In this document: in pieces, positions 1 to 9,876 of the stretch
Numbering within the stretch: the first letter of the stretch is position 1
Layout: every line of letters begins with the position of its first letter
NCBI GenBank assembly: GCA_023091665.1
Contig: JALJCQ010000003.1
Coordinates: 310,001-374,000, forward strand
Source: Pythium myriotylum
Taxonomy: Eukaryota > Oomycota > Peronosporomycetes > Pythiales > Pythiaceae
Direction: 5' to 3'
Length of the DNA: 64,000 nt
Translations under genes and position numbers: made by a program
The notes under the pieces: model-generated
The model's database searches: none
Seen by the model: the letters and a program-made list of their open reading frames with translations, nothing else
What the model was told of the DNA's origin: nothing

Positions 1-9
1 CAGCGCCGC

Positions 10-954
10 ATGCGTCGCACCAAGTCGGACGAGTTCGTGCCCTCGCTCAGTCTGCTCCAGCAAGAGCTCGGGTACCCTCGCACGCCGTTTAAAGCGACAC
101 AGACTGAGCTCAAGACGACGCGCACACGCCGAGCGTCGCGAGGTAGTCGCCACGGTGCACTAGAGGAGACCAAGAAGCCCAGCTCACGCCCAGCAGCGAC
201 GAGTGACGCACCGACGCTCGCGGGCTCGGAGGAAGATGACGACGATGACGAGGAAGAGAACTTTCTCGACCACCGCCAGGCCTCAGTGACAGGATACGCG
301 CGCGACACGGACGGCATCGTCTACTACGAGATCGTGGTCGAGTCGACGACCCACGGACCGCTCTCGGCCTACAAGGTGCGGCGTCGGTACTCCGAGTTCC
401 GCGACCTCCACCACGCGCTCTCCAAGGTTATGGCTCCGCACAAGCAGCTCAGACACGCCGCGTCCCGAGACGCACGCGCCTCGTCGTTCATGGCCTCCGG
501 TTACTTTGAGGACACCGAGTCGAGCGCGTCGCACTTCTCCGTTCGCCCGACCTCGCTGTCGTTCCACGAAGGCTTCCACTCGAAGAAGACGGCCGGAGCT
601 GCACTGGCGGACTCGACGTGTCGCCTGCCTCCGATGCCTGACAGTGGCGGCGTCTGGTCTTTCTTCCAAGGCGAGAACCCTCGGTTCCTCGAAAACCGAG
701 CGCGAGCCTTCCACGCCATCGTCACTGCCGCGCAGCAGCACCCGCAGGCCCGGGCGAGTCGCCTGCTCAATAAGTTCCTCGGGCCTCCGCCCGACTCGCT
801 CGCCAACACCAACTACGTGAGTCTCAACCGCTTTGCCGCGCCGACCCTGCGCTTTTCAATTGAGATCCAACAACGCAAAGAGGTGGCCAAGACTATTAGC
901 CTCAAGCGGCGCCAACTCGACTCCTCGTATCTACCGGCCTCAATTGCCGAGTGA
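10..954 (+). CDS. PX (phox homology) domain protein, possibly 5'-partial
   Basis: The 314-residue ORF begins 10 bases from the window edge, so upstream exons may be missing. Residues 1-90 are basic and then strongly acidic (EEDDDDDEEE), probably disordered. From about residue 90 to 260 it resembles a PX domain: a beta-strand region, then RRRYSEFRDLHHAL, which matches the basic R(R/K)YSEF phosphoinositide-contact motif, then LPPMP and a helical FLENRARAFHAIV segment. PX domains bind phosphatidylinositol phosphates on endosomal membranes. A long insert between the RYSEF motif and the LPPMP segment is unusual for a compact PX fold. The C-terminal 60 residues show no further domain. The family call is an inference from motifs. 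Confidence 0.7.
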   Translation: MRRTKSDEFVPSLSLLQQELGYPRTPFKATQTELKTTRTRRASRGSRHGALEETKKPSSRPAATSDAPTLAGSEEDDDDDEEENFLDHRQASVTGYARDTDGIVYYEIVVESTTHGPLSAYKVRRRYSEFRDLHHALSKVMAPHKQLRHAASRDARASSFMASGYFEDTESSASHFSVRPTSLSFHEGFHSKKTAGAALADSTCRLPPMPDSGGVWSFFQGENPRFLENRARAFHAIVTAAQQHPQARASRLLNKFLGPPPDSLANTNYVSLNRFAAPTLRFSIEIQQRKEVAKTISLKRRQLDSSYLPASIAE

Positions 955-1050
955 GCCACGCAGATTCTCCACGTCATGCGTCTCAATGTGCGTGTCGTAG
1001 TTGTACAGTAGTCGCGTCCGATGTAGTGCCAGCGTAGGTCGAGAACGGTC

Positions 1051-2304
1051 TTAATCACGAACCAGATTCAGAAGCAAGTCGATCTCGTTCGCGTCCGTGT
1101 CGTCCACCAGTGTCCTTAGCAGCAGATCGCGATGGTTGACGTTTTGTACTTCGCCAACTCGCTCACGTAATGACTCGTGGCCACGTCGAGGCGTCTCCAA
1201 GATCATGGGTAACTCGTAGAATCGCGGGTTATTCATCAGCCAGTCGAAGGCAGTGAGCCCGATTCGGCCGAGACCAATATTCTCGTGGCGGTCGCGCCTG
1301 GATCCACATGCATCCATCGAGTCGTTGACGTGGATGACTTTCAACACATTTTTCTTCAGCCACGCGTCGCCCATGATCTCGTCGAAAGCTTCCATCATAT
1401 TGTCGCACTCTTCTGCCGTCTGCATTGGCATGCCGCTCGAGTGCGTATGGCACGTATCCAAACACACACCAAGTCGATCCTTCACGGTATTACTCGAGCT
1501 GTACGCAACGGCGAAGTCTAGGATCGCACGCAGTTCGTGGAAGTCTCGACCCAGCACGTTTCCCTGTCCGCACATGTTCTCAACACATAGCGTCACATCC
1601 TGCGTTCGTCTCATCACTTCTGCCATGCACTCGCCGATGTACTGCGCGCTCAGACTGCGAGCGTGTGCCTCCTTCTCACCAGCTTCGGTTCGCTCGCTAT
1701 CCGTGACAACTTTTCCCTTCTTTCTCGGCTTCTTCGGGAGCTCGGGCCACTGGAGATGGTCAGGCACGCGCGTGCAGGACCCTGGATGGAACACGTAGGA
1801 CGCAATACCCAGCTGCGCACACTTAGAGACCTCCTCGACCATGAGATCCACGCTTCGATGACGCAGTTCCGCGTCATGCGAGCCAAAGTTGAGAATGTAC
1901 GAGCCGTGGACCACAACGTTCGACACGTCGAACTGGGTCGTCCTCCGTAGCCGCTCGCGGAACGTGCGCGCATCGTCGTTATCGATCGGCGGCACGGGCT
2001 TCCAGCTGAGCCTCGGGCGAATGAAGAACGCAAATGCGCGTGCGTGTGGGCCGATCCACTGCTGCGCGTTGTCCAGCGCCTTGAGGCAGCCGCCGCTCGC
2101 TGAGATATGGGCGCCGACGAATCTCGCGCTGGATGTGGATGAAAATCGCCTTCTACAGGGCCTCAGAGACCGCGAAAACCGCGGAAAACGAGCGGACAGA
2201 GAGAAAACTCCATTGCAATCGCGAAGAATGCTTTGCGGCGCTGCGAACGCGCTCGGAAGCCCACGTAGTCGACACATAAACACAGTCGTGGGAGCCATCT
2301 CCAT
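1051..2304 (-). CDS. Endonuclease IV family AP endonuclease (organellar-type N-terminus)
   Basis: 417-residue apurinic/apyrimidinic endonuclease of the endonuclease IV (Nfo/Apn1) family, a three-metal TIM barrel that cuts 5' of abasic sites in base-excision repair. Family signatures appear in order: VGAHISASGG, VVVHGSYILN, YVFHPGS, ENMCGQGN, GVCLDTCHTHSSG, VIHVNDSMDACGSRRDRHENIGLG and ILETPRRG, with the metal-binding His, Glu and Asp residues present. The first 60 residues are rich in Arg, Ser and Phe with few acidic residues, as in a mitochondrial presequence. A basic insert (KKPRKKGK) follows the FHPGS motif. A second paralogue lies on the same strand at 11455-12666 and carries a longer, nuclear-looking insert at the same place. 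The start is the first ATG of the open frame and is not certain. Confidence 0.9.
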   Translation of the reverse strand: MEMAPTTVFMCRLRGLPSAFAAPQSILRDCNGVFSLSARFPRFSRSLRPCRRRFSSTSSARFVGAHISASGGCLKALDNAQQWIGPHARAFAFFIRPRLSWKPVPPIDNDDARTFRERLRRTTQFDVSNVVVHGSYILNFGSHDAELRHRSVDLMVEEVSKCAQLGIASYVFHPGSCTRVPDHLQWPELPKKPRKKGKVVTDSERTEAGEKEAHARSLSAQYIGECMAEVMRRTQDVTLCVENMCGQGNVLGRDFHELRAILDFAVAYSSSNTVKDRLGVCLDTCHTHSSGMPMQTAEECDNMMEAFDEIMGDAWLKKNVLKVIHVNDSMDACGSRRDRHENIGLGRIGLTAFDWLMNNPRFYELPMILETPRRGHESLRERVGEVQNVNHRDLLLRTLVDDTDANEIDLLLNLVRD

Positions 2305-2349
2305 TCACTTGATGGATCTGCTCACATCCGACCAAGACGTCAAATTATT

Positions 2350-2420
2350 TACCAGAATAGACGATGCGTAACCTCGTTTGGTTGGAAGGGGTTACAGACG
2401 GTAAAATACCCGTAAGGTAC
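2350..2420. repeat. Two-block motif shared with 8905-8965
   Basis: Two blocks (a taccaRaRtagac...cgtaacctc block and a cggtaaaataYccgtaag block) recur at 8905-8965, separated by spacers of different length. About 22 of 26 and 20 of 22 bases match. The copy here lies about 46 bp upstream of the endonuclease IV start. It may be a shared promoter element or a remnant of a small repeat. Confidence 0.5.
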
Positions 2421-2423
2421 CGT

Positions 2424-2762
2424 TCAGATCACTAAATCAAGTACACCTCCACGGCATGTCAGCCTCGTTGTCCCAGGTCTGCTGCTTTCTCTGACGAGCA
2501 CCCCACCAACTGGCAGTTCACCATGGCTTAGTCTGACCACGCACGCCTGCGTATTGCGCTCCTCACTCACGTCACAGCGTCTATTTCTATGTCTCTTCAT
2601 CCACTTCATTTTCTGGCTCAGTATACGCTGGATGATGCGGGTGAGGAGATAGTCTGACGAGATGATGCGAATGATGACGATAAAGTCGATTGGATTCACC
2701 AAGTGGACCCCAAGAGCTGCAAGAAGAAGACCGAATCTGACTCGCATGGCAAGATTGGCCAA
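2424..2762 (-). other. Possible short coding exon, unrecognised
   Basis: On the minus strand an open frame reads MANLAMRVRFGLLLAALGVH and on through a hydrophobic stretch to a basic tail. It meets a good splice donor (gtgagt) at about 2573. The hydrophobic start could be a signal anchor. Nothing upstream joins it: a stop and then the MULE left end (2835) follow. It may be a piece of a gene interrupted by the MULE, or chance. No family recognised. Confidence 0.2.
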
Positions 2763-2834
2763 AGCATCTGGCTCCTTGTTTTAGCCAGACTCGGGATCCA
2801 TAGCTCGTCTGCTGTGCCTCCGGTTGCGACTTAA

Positions 2835-2865
2835 ACAGGTCAATTTCAAGGTCAGGTCAGCGTCT
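2835..2865 (+). repeat. MULE left terminal inverted repeat
   Basis: 31 bp beginning acaggtcaatttcaaggtc. It matches the reverse complement of 5683-5713 at 30 of 31 positions (a c/g difference at position 13). Confidence 0.8.
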
Positions 2866-2995
2866 TTTCTATGTCTCGTTCGTGACCTGTTGAGCCCGGG
2901 CCATCCGATGGTCAGACGAAGAAACATACTAAATCATTGTGTGATTAAAGGCCAGAATTTATTCAAGAAAGTCGAGGTATTAATTTAACATCATC

Positions 2996-5677
2996 TCAGT
3001 TGGCGCTTTCATTTCCGCTGCCATCCGAGTCATCCTCATCACTGTCGTGCACTTCGTCATCGGAAAGCCCGCACATATCATCTTCCCAATTGCTTGGGGC
3101 ATCGTCGGAGAGGCAGATTGGCTTGGGCAGCTCGAGCGGCGTTCTTCGGTCGGGTGCTTCTGCGTCTCCTATCATCACTGCATTCTTGAGCTGCACATAA
3201 TCCCGGGAGATCCTTTCGATGGTCCTAACAAAGTTCTCTAAAGGAGGGTGAGGCGCGCCAAAAGCTTGGTTAAGTGTCCTGTTGAAACGCTCTAATGGAT
3301 TGTTGGTCCGCGGCACAAGACGCTTGCCGGCGCCGTTCTGGTACTCCTTACCCGACTGGGACACGAAATCCCAAACATTCCACACCTCTGGCTTATACCG
3401 CTTGATCCACGTGCGCTCAAAGTAGCGCCAAAACGCTCGCCACTCGTTCGTAGAATACTTCATGTTGGCTGCCGCGCAGTCTTCCATGATCTTGTCACGC
3501 ACCCAAATCGCCCCGCGCGGCCAGATATGGTCATGGGGAAGGACAGTTAGCATATCAAGGACTCCACAGCCCATGGCAATCTTCACTTCTGGTTTGGAAA
3601 TCCGAAGTTGTACCATCTTGCGCTGACATGCTTTCTTAAAATGAAAATAGCACCCGACAATACTTGTTTCCTCCGGATACCACTCACTCATAACGTCAAT
3701 AAGAGCTTGTTCAAAGTCGCAAACGACTTGGGCTGGCGCAACCGGCCGAATGCACGCGTTGTCAATCATCTGGACCACGTGGAGGTACGCTTCCTTGGCC
3801 TTTGATGTTGACAGTACGTAGAATATAGGAATGTATAGTTGACTCGCCTCATCGAACACCATGAAAATAATGCACTGCTGAAATCCAACTGGAACGCAGT
3901 CAAAAGTGCCATCGACAAATACGGTGATCTTGCTGTAGGACAATAGGCGGATAAGAGCTGGATGCGCCCAGCCTACAATCCAATCAATTGGACGCTTTGC
4001 CTTGTTTGAAATTTTCCCAACGGCTTGCCATACATAGTGGAACTGAAAAAAATAAAGCTGGGTACCAACCACAAGTGCTAGTGGTGGTGTCTCAACTTTA
4101 CCACTTATGGAGCTTCCGTAGTGTCGAGACCTAGCGTTGTGAAACCGTTTTATGGCTTGATTTCGGGATAAGCCTGAAACGGGAACGGAGGAACTGTATA
4201 GGAAACGGCGGCTAACCTCAAGCCACGCCTCCTGTGGTGACATGGTGTTTGAGATTGCGATGCGATCAATCTCACTTTTCATCGCGGTGACAACATTTCC
4301 AGCTGTGACTGTCGCCCCATCCGTAGATTGTTCAACTTTGGTCTCAACTCGACGAGAGCATGCGTGCTCAATTTGGTTCTGATAGTCAAAGTAGCCGCCT
4401 TCCGCAAAGCAATAATCCAAGCGCGCGTCACATTTTTCCGAACGATAGAAACTGCATCGATATGTAATTTTGACCTTGGATATATTCGCGCGGGTATACT
4501 CATACCCTTTCCAGTACAGTTTTGTCATGCCGGTACGGTCACGTCGTAAGCGATTAGAGTTGCTGGGTAGTGTGTGTGGTTGCTGCTGCAATGTAGGGAT
4601 ATCGATGCGGGGCTGGCCTTGGGCGAGACCAAACCAGTCAAATTGGTTGACGACATTATGACCTTGTGGTCTTCCATCGTTGCGTACTACAGCACGCAAC
4701 GATGGAAGACGAGGCTCTGGAGAGCAAGAGCGACGTGGGCTCGTGGTCGCCGAACCCAAGTGAATTCTCGGTCGTTCAAATGCGCGAGACCGATTATACG
4801 ACGCAGACGGAGAGTGAGAGCGTGACCTCGCGCGCGAACGAGAGCGAGGACGAGAGCGAGAACTCGCGCGCGGACGAGAGCGAGGACGAGAGCGCGAACG
4901 AGAGCGAGGACGAGAGCGAGAACTCGCGCGCGGACGAGAGCGAGGACGAGAGCGGGAACGCGAGCGCGACCGGGAGCGCGATGGCGAGGACCGTCCCCAG
5001 CGCTGGGTCCACGATCGTGAGTACGATCGGCGCTGAGATGAAGTGGTCGAGCCTGATCTCGTACCTTCGCGATAACGCGCACGGCGACAAGAGAGAGAGG
5101 TGGTCCTGTTGCTGTCGTGGCTGCGGTAACGTGAAGTTTCGCGCGAGCGCGACCGACCACGTTCTCGTCGGGCCGAGAAGAAAGCCGAACTCGCCCGCTC
5201 GTGGAGGCGTGATTGCATGGTCGAGAGGTGGTCGCCCCGAAGAACGGCTTCCCTCCCGTCACGAAGTTGCTGGTCAAACTCGAGCCGTTCCTCGAGGCGC
5301 CGGCGCGCCTCCAAGTCGAAGTGGCTGTCGTGCCGAACGTTGTTCCCCCATACGAAGGCCTCGTGTTGGAGACGGTCGCGCCGCGCCTCCACGAGCGGGG
5401 AGGCGCAAGGAGACGAAGGTGACGATCGTGATGATAAGCTGGGTTGGGGAGACGTTGGTGTCATTCGCGTCATGGCGGTTGGTAGTGCCGGCAGGTCGAC
5501 TCCTTTTCTCTTCGGGTCTTGTTTATTTATTTTTTTTGTTGTCGAGAAGGCTGTGTTGGCGTCCAAAGCCTGACCTCGAGAGCCACGAAAGCCGAGGCCA
5601 CGTGGCACGACGTGACCTGCTTCCTGACCATCTGTTCCCCGACGTGACCAATTGCCTGACCAAGTGGATGTGAGCAT
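2996..5677 (-). CDS. MULE transposase with FLYWCH-type zinc finger and RS-rich N-terminus
   Basis: 893-residue Mutator-family transposase. The N-terminal third is low-complexity and Arg/Ser rich (RSRSRPRSRPRASS repeats). Then comes a FLYWCH/WRKY-like zinc module (KLYWKGYEYTRAN ... YRCSFYRSEKCDARLDYCF ... HAC), followed by the MULE catalytic core. Likely DDE residues are the Asp of FVDGTFD, the Asp of VVCDFEQALIDV and the Glu of TNNPLERFNRTLN. The family Cys-x2-His signature is GCYFHFKKACQRK. The C-terminus is acidic. The frame is unbroken, so the element may be autonomous. The first ATG (5677) lies 6 bp from the right TIR; a later ATG at 5473 is an equally good start. Transposases of this class excise and insert the element through the terminal repeats. 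Confidence 0.85.
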   Translation of the reverse strand: MLTSTWSGNWSRRGTDGQEAGHVVPRGLGFRGSRGQALDANTAFSTTKKINKQDPKRKGVDLPALPTAMTRMTPTSPQPSLSSRSSPSSPCASPLVEARRDRLQHEAFVWGNNVRHDSHFDLEARRRLEERLEFDQQLRDGREAVLRGDHLSTMQSRLHERASSAFFSARRERGRSRSRETSRYRSHDSNRTTSLSCRRARYREGTRSGSTTSSQRRSYSRSWTQRWGRSSPSRSRSRSRSRSRPRSRPRASSRSRPRSRSRSRPRSRPRASSRSRPRSRSRARSRSHSPSASYNRSRAFERPRIHLGSATTSPRRSCSPEPRLPSLRAVVRNDGRPQGHNVVNQFDWFGLAQGQPRIDIPTLQQQPHTLPSNSNRLRRDRTGMTKLYWKGYEYTRANISKVKITYRCSFYRSEKCDARLDYCFAEGGYFDYQNQIEHACSRRVETKVEQSTDGATVTAGNVVTAMKSEIDRIAISNTMSPQEAWLEVSRRFLYSSSVPVSGLSRNQAIKRFHNARSRHYGSSISGKVETPPLALVVGTQLYFFQFHYVWQAVGKISNKAKRPIDWIVGWAHPALIRLLSYSKITVFVDGTFDCVPVGFQQCIIFMVFDEASQLYIPIFYVLSTSKAKEAYLHVVQMIDNACIRPVAPAQVVCDFEQALIDVMSEWYPEETSIVGCYFHFKKACQRKMVQLRISKPEVKIAMGCGVLDMLTVLPHDHIWPRGAIWVRDKIMEDCAAANMKYSTNEWRAFWRYFERTWIKRYKPEVWNVWDFVSQSGKEYQNGAGKRLVPRTNNPLERFNRTLNQAFGAPHPPLENFVRTIERISRDYVQLKNAVMIGDAEAPDRRTPLELPKPICLSDDAPSNWEDDMCGLSDDEVHDSDEDDSDGSGNESAN
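4835..4965. repeat. Minisatellite inside the transposase RS region
   Basis: Tandem units built from gagagcgaggacgagagcg with intervening aactcgcgcgcggac segments. On the minus strand they encode the Arg-Ser/Arg-Pro repeats of the transposase; the plus-strand acidic ORF through them is a shadow. Confidence 0.7.
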
Positions 5678-5682
5678 AAAAC

Positions 5683-5713
5683 AGACGCTGACCTGACCTT
5701 CAAATTGACCTGT
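5683..5713 (-). repeat. MULE right terminal inverted repeat
   Basis: 31 bp, inverse of 2835-2865 with one mismatch. Confidence 0.8.
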
Positions 5714-6663
5714 ATTAGACGCTTCCGTGCCTCCTGCAGTTGCGGCAGTTGCGGCATGCAGATGATGAAGATGGAGATCGAGTCTATTGAGTTTCGATTT
5801 ACGTACTCTAATAGCTATCAGCTCATAGTGCTATGGTCGGCCGATCGGGGGTTGTTGCGGCATGCAGCGGTCTGTCCTCTGAGTTGCTCGAGAATAAGCG
5901 CACTATCCCCGATTACCACCGGTGTTGGCAGACTAAGGGCTTTCGTGGCCCAAGAACTGACGATTAGCCCACAGTGCTCGGCGCGGTAGACTGTATTCGT
6001 GGTTCTGCTAGATGTATAGTTCATGCCCAATGTTCACACGATAAACACTGGCTGCCTCAACTGGAGCGTTGATAGCAAGTGACGACTGGCCCCAATACCA
6101 GATCCTGGGCTATTCCGAGAGCAGAAGATCCCGTTAGGATGGTGGTGCCCCCCACTCAATTCGGATCGGATCTACAAAATCCAAAACGATTCACAGTTCA
6201 CGATCATCCAAAGGATGAGTCGCTTGGACGATTTTGAACTTCGCTCTCCCTGCTGTAAGCCAGGCTCGTTTTTGCACTCGATGCTTGCTAGAAGACACCT
6301 CAAGTAGATGATTCTGGCGCGTCTCCAACGAAATCGAGTGTCTGTCATCGAGTCGGGAGACATGTGTGGGGAAGTTTAGACCCTCCCGCGTGAGTTATCC
6401 AACTGAAAATCAACTCGATGTCGGACAAGCTGTCTCAAAACGGGAGTCAACGACCTTGGGACAGGCCCACGATTATTCCGGCACCCGGGATCATCTCTTC
6501 ACCCAGAAAGTGCTCCCGGGAAAGGAGTTAGTAGTAACATGGAAACTGATATCGTGGGGTCCAATCGTGAGGACTCCTCACGGCTGAACCCCACGACATC
6601 AGTTGCCAATTTGCCATCTGCCGCCATTGCAACATCGATCCAAACTCCACCTCCCCTCATCCA
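5714..6663. other. Intergenic stretch without a supported gene
   Basis: About 950 bp between the MULE and the hydrolase gene. Only short open frames without motifs are present. Its right end should hold the promoter and 5' UTR of the downstream gene. Confidence 0.5.
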
Positions 6664-8591
6664 ATGAAGCTTCACGCATGCCTAACTATGCTCGGTGGCA
6701 CCGTCGCGGTCGCCTCGACGTCCTGCTGGGCCAGTGCGAGTGAAGGCATCATCGCTGCCGGCACGCAGCGCATCTACGATAACGACGCGTACCCGATCAT
6801 CCTGCGCAAGGGTGTGAACGCGAACGAATCCGTCGCGCGCTACCCGGGTTTTAACCAGACTACGACCGTGCTTAAGGCCGGCACGATCCGCCGAGAAGGT
6901 GCCAAGGTGTTGCCCTGTGATATCCTCTACGAGCGTGATGTTGCCGTCACGCTGCGCGACGGTACAGTCATCTACACGGATATCTTCCGCCCAACTGACA
7001 CCAGCAAAACGTACCCGGCACTCATCGCCTGGAGCCCGTACGGGAAGGAGATCGGCTCGCAGTGGCTAGACGATACCAAGAACCGCTCCACCGTGCCGCT
7101 CTCCGCGGTCTCCGAGCTGCAGAAGTTTGAGGCGCCGGACCCGGCGTACTGGGTCAACCACGGATACGTCGTGCTTAACCCGGACGCTCGTGGTGCGGAT
7201 GTCTCGGGTGGCAACATGACTTTTTGGGGCCGCCAGCTAGCTGAAGACGGTTACGACTTCGTCGAATGGGCAGCCAAGCAGACGTGGAGCTCAAGCAAGG
7301 TGGCCTTCTCGGGCAACTCGTGGCTCGCGGTCTCGCAGTATTTTATCGCCGCAGGACGCCCACACCTTGGGAGGGACTCACTGACGTTTACCGCGATAGT
7401 TCCACGCGCGGCGGCTTCCCAGATCTCGGTTTTACGGAAGCCATCACCACGACACTGCCTAGCAACAACTTCGTTGAAGACGTGCCTCGCATGGCGCTTA
7501 AGGACACTCTGATAACTAAGTACTGGGAGGACAAGATCGCGCGCCTCGAACAGATCAACGTGCCGGCGTACGTCGTTGCCTCGTACTTGAACCCTATCCA
7601 TACGCGCGGCTCATTCGACGCGTTCCGCAAGATCAGCTCCAAGCAAAAGTGGCTCCGCGTGCACAACACGTACGAGTGGCCCGACTACTACAACAGCGAG
7701 CATGTTGAAGACCTGCGTGGCTTCTTCGACCACTTCTTGAAGGGTGTTGACAACGGTTGGGAAAAGACTACACCACGAGTGCGCGTTGCCGTGCTCAACC
7801 CAGGAGGCACGGACGAGTTGAACATTCCGGCCGCCGACTGGCCGCTGCCTACGGTCCGCGAGAAGACGCTCTACCTGAACAATGGCGCCAACCTCGGGGA
7901 AACAAAGCCCTCGACGAGCGCGAACTTTACTTACAGCGCAACTGGCACCGACGGCATCAAACTCATGTACACCGTCCCGCAGGATATGTCGATCATCGGG
8001 TACATCAAGGTGCGCCTCTGGGTCGAAGCCGTAGGCTCGAACGACATGGACATTAGTTTGACGTTGCAGAAGGTCCAGCCCAACGGCGAGCCGTACCCCA
8101 GCACCATCGGCGTCGAGGCGCTCACGACCATCTCGGCCACGCAGCCTCTTCGTGTGTCGATGCGCTACACTGACCCAGAGCGCTCGACCAAGTTCGAACC
8201 GTTCCAGACGTTCGACCGCGTCGAACTTCTCAAGCCGGGCGAGATCGTGCCCGTGGACGTTGCGCTGTGGCCCACGGGGATGAAGTTCTCGGCTGGCGAG
8301 CGACTCCAGGTCGTTATCAAGCCCGCGACGGCGAGTCCGTCCACCCAGGATCTTGGCTTCGGGCTCACTGAGATCAGTATCCCAGCGTCAGGCGGCACAT
8401 TCTTGCCTGGTACGAATGTCCCCATGCGGAAAATGGGCGGCGGTCCGCGTCCTGCATACGCCGAGGCGCAGCGCACGACTACACCAACGAGCCCCAACAA
8501 CGGCTCGCACGTGATCCACTTTGGTGGTAAATACGACAGCTACGTGCTGCTGCCGGTCAACGGCACGTCGATCGTGGCGGCTGCGAACTGA
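6664..8591 (+). pseudogene. Secreted CocE/NonD or X-Pro dipeptidyl-peptidase-like hydrolase, frameshifted
   Basis: Two overlapping frames form one gene. The first (6664-7512) starts with a signal peptide (MKLHACLTMLGGTVAVASTS, cleavage near ASA), then the alpha/beta-hydrolase half: TDIFRPTD, SPYGKE, GYVVLNPDARGADVSGG, and the nucleophile elbow GNSWLAVSQYF with Ser in GxSxxA. The second (to 8591) resumes with PWEGLTDVYRD, the cap and the jelly-roll C-terminal domain (PepX_C type). The frame changes between AAGRPH and PWEG near 7360-7372, where several residues normally present between these motifs are missing, so a small frame-shifting deletion is likely. The family hydrolyses esters, amides or X-Pro peptides. 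Either a secreted enzyme gene lost to a deletion, or a consensus error. No splice signals explain the shift. Confidence 0.8.
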
Positions 8592-9123
8592 GTCTCGGTC
8601 GCATCTGAGGTTGCTCTCTAGACGCACACTACCAACCACGTGCAACTCGAGCGGTAGTGTTTTGAGAGAAAAATGCTGCCAGACTACAAGAAGGATCAGT
8701 GGATCGTCATAACAACAACCAAAGAATAATACCTTACAACTTGCTTGGAGACGGACTACGCTGGGGTCGAGAACTCACTGGATGATATATCATGGCAGCC
8801 CCACTAGGAACCACTGCAAAGCATTCAAGGTCGTGTCGGGCTTGAGAGAGCCTGCGATCTTCTCACCATCTCACTTGGCTGATCCATGGCTACTCATGAA
8901 TATCTACCAAAGTAGACAAAACGTAACCTCAGTGCGGTAGAGGCGGTAAAATATCCGTAAGTTACTTGAATCTAATCCAGGGTACAGAAGAAAGCGATGT
9001 GATTGGTCGAAATCGGATCGTAGCTCTTCGGCCGACTGAGATGGATACCAAAGGAAGGCTCCTGACGACGGCAGCCAGCTCGCTCTCTTCCTCGCTCGCG
9101 CACAAGCTCTCTGGACCACTCGA
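8592..9123. other. Intergenic region with the shared two-block motif
   Basis: About 530 bp with no coding signal. It contains the second copy of the motif (8905-8965), roughly 160 bp upstream of the next start codon, and probably serves as the promoter of the 9124 gene. Confidence 0.5.
8905..8965. repeat. Second copy of the two-block motif
   Basis: Matches 2350-2420 in both conserved blocks, with a shorter spacer. Confidence 0.5.
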
Positions 9124-9876
9124 ATGGCGAGCATGGCGCCGCGCATCGTCCCGCTCGTGGTGCTCGTGGTGCTCGTGCTGGCGCTCGCGGCTCACGTCGT
9201 CTCGTCCACGACGCGACTCCGCTCCGAGACGGAAGATCTCTGCGCCAAGTTCCTCAACGTCAGCGACTTCGTCGTCGCAAACTGCAAGGCGCAGCGGTAC
9301 GAGGACATGGACAGTAACTGCCTCGAGAGCTTCCAGCTCTTTTACGAATCGCCCTCGCTGCTGATCTCTTGCGAGAAGCACGAGCGACGTCGCGTGGCCA
9401 AGAAACGCATGATCGAGTTCATGGAGGTCTACAACACGTGGCAGAAGCGACACACGTGCGAGATGTTCCACGCGAAAGAAGAACACGCGGCGCGCCATTG
9501 CGGCGGCGCGGCGGTCCAGAAGCCCTGGCACGAAGAGTCCTATCCGCTCTATTGCGACGAGATCTTTGAAGTGTACCGAGCGAACCGCCACGATCTCGAC
9601 GCCATGTGTGAACGCACGGCCTACTCGGATGCGTTCTGGGAGGCCTTTGCCGACTACATTGCCTCGCCGCTGTGTAAGCAGTATTACAAGTACGTGCGCG
9701 GCGCGACAAGCCACGGCTGTGCGAGAGCAACGTTCGGTGACGACACCGACGCCTGTGAAGAAATGTTTCGGTGGTACGTGGACCATCGCGACAACGTCGA
9801 ACGCGACTGCCTCGAAGTGCAAGGCGCCAAGCCGTTCTACAAGGGGTTCTACACCTGGAAGCGCCTTCAGAAGTGA
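9124..9876 (+). CDS. Secreted or membrane-anchored protein with six Cys-pair repeats
   Basis: 250 residues. Residues 8-27 are a Leu/Val-rich signal peptide or signal anchor (PRIVPLVVLVVLVLALAAHV). The rest holds six repeated modules, each of the form C-x2/3-[FY]-x(9-14)-C: LCAKF...NC, NCLESFQLFY...SC, TCEMF...HC, YCDEIFEVY...MC, LCKQYY...GC and ACEEMFRWY...DC. Each starts with a Cys followed by an aromatic helix-like segment and ends in Cys, consistent with a chain of small disulfide-stapled helices. I do not recognise the family. The short RLR after the signal does not make a proper RXLR motif. Extracellular location is an inference from the signal and even cysteine number. Confidence 0.75.
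   Translation: MASMAPRIVPLVVLVVLVLALAAHVVSSTTRLRSETEDLCAKFLNVSDFVVANCKAQRYEDMDSNCLESFQLFYESPSLLISCEKHERRRVAKKRMIEFMEVYNTWQKRHTCEMFHAKEEHAARHCGGAAVQKPWHEESYPLYCDEIFEVYRANRHDLDAMCERTAYSDAFWEAFADYIASPLCKQYYKYVRGATSHGCARATFGDDTDACEEMFRWYVDHRDNVERDCLEVQGAKPFYKGFYTWKRLQK

Larger units (their letters stand above)
2835..5713 (-). mobile_element. Mutator-like DNA transposon (MULE), complete with terminal inverted repeats
   Basis: A 2.9-kb element bounded by 31-bp inverted repeats (2835-2865 and 5683-5713, one mismatch), containing a single intact transposase ORF on the minus strand. GTGACC-type words recur just inside both ends (for example near 2880 and 5610-5650), as often seen for subterminal transposase-binding sites. 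I could not find a clean 8-11 bp target-site duplication: the 9 bases flanking each end differ, so the true ends may lie slightly elsewhere or the duplication has decayed. Confidence 0.75.

Noticed and set aside
4666..5673. 335-codon plus-strand ORF rich in Glu/Ser/Asp
   Set aside because: It is the antisense shadow of the Arg/Ser repeat region of the MULE transposase and has no domain.
2835..5713. Direct repeat gtgcctcc...gttgcg outside both MULE ends taken as a target duplication
   Set aside because: It is not adjacent to the TIRs and differs in spacing on the two sides, so the geometry is wrong.
9124..9240. Possible RXLR effector motif (TTRLR) after the signal sequence
   Set aside because: The spacing does not give R-x-L-R, and no EER follows in the expected place.
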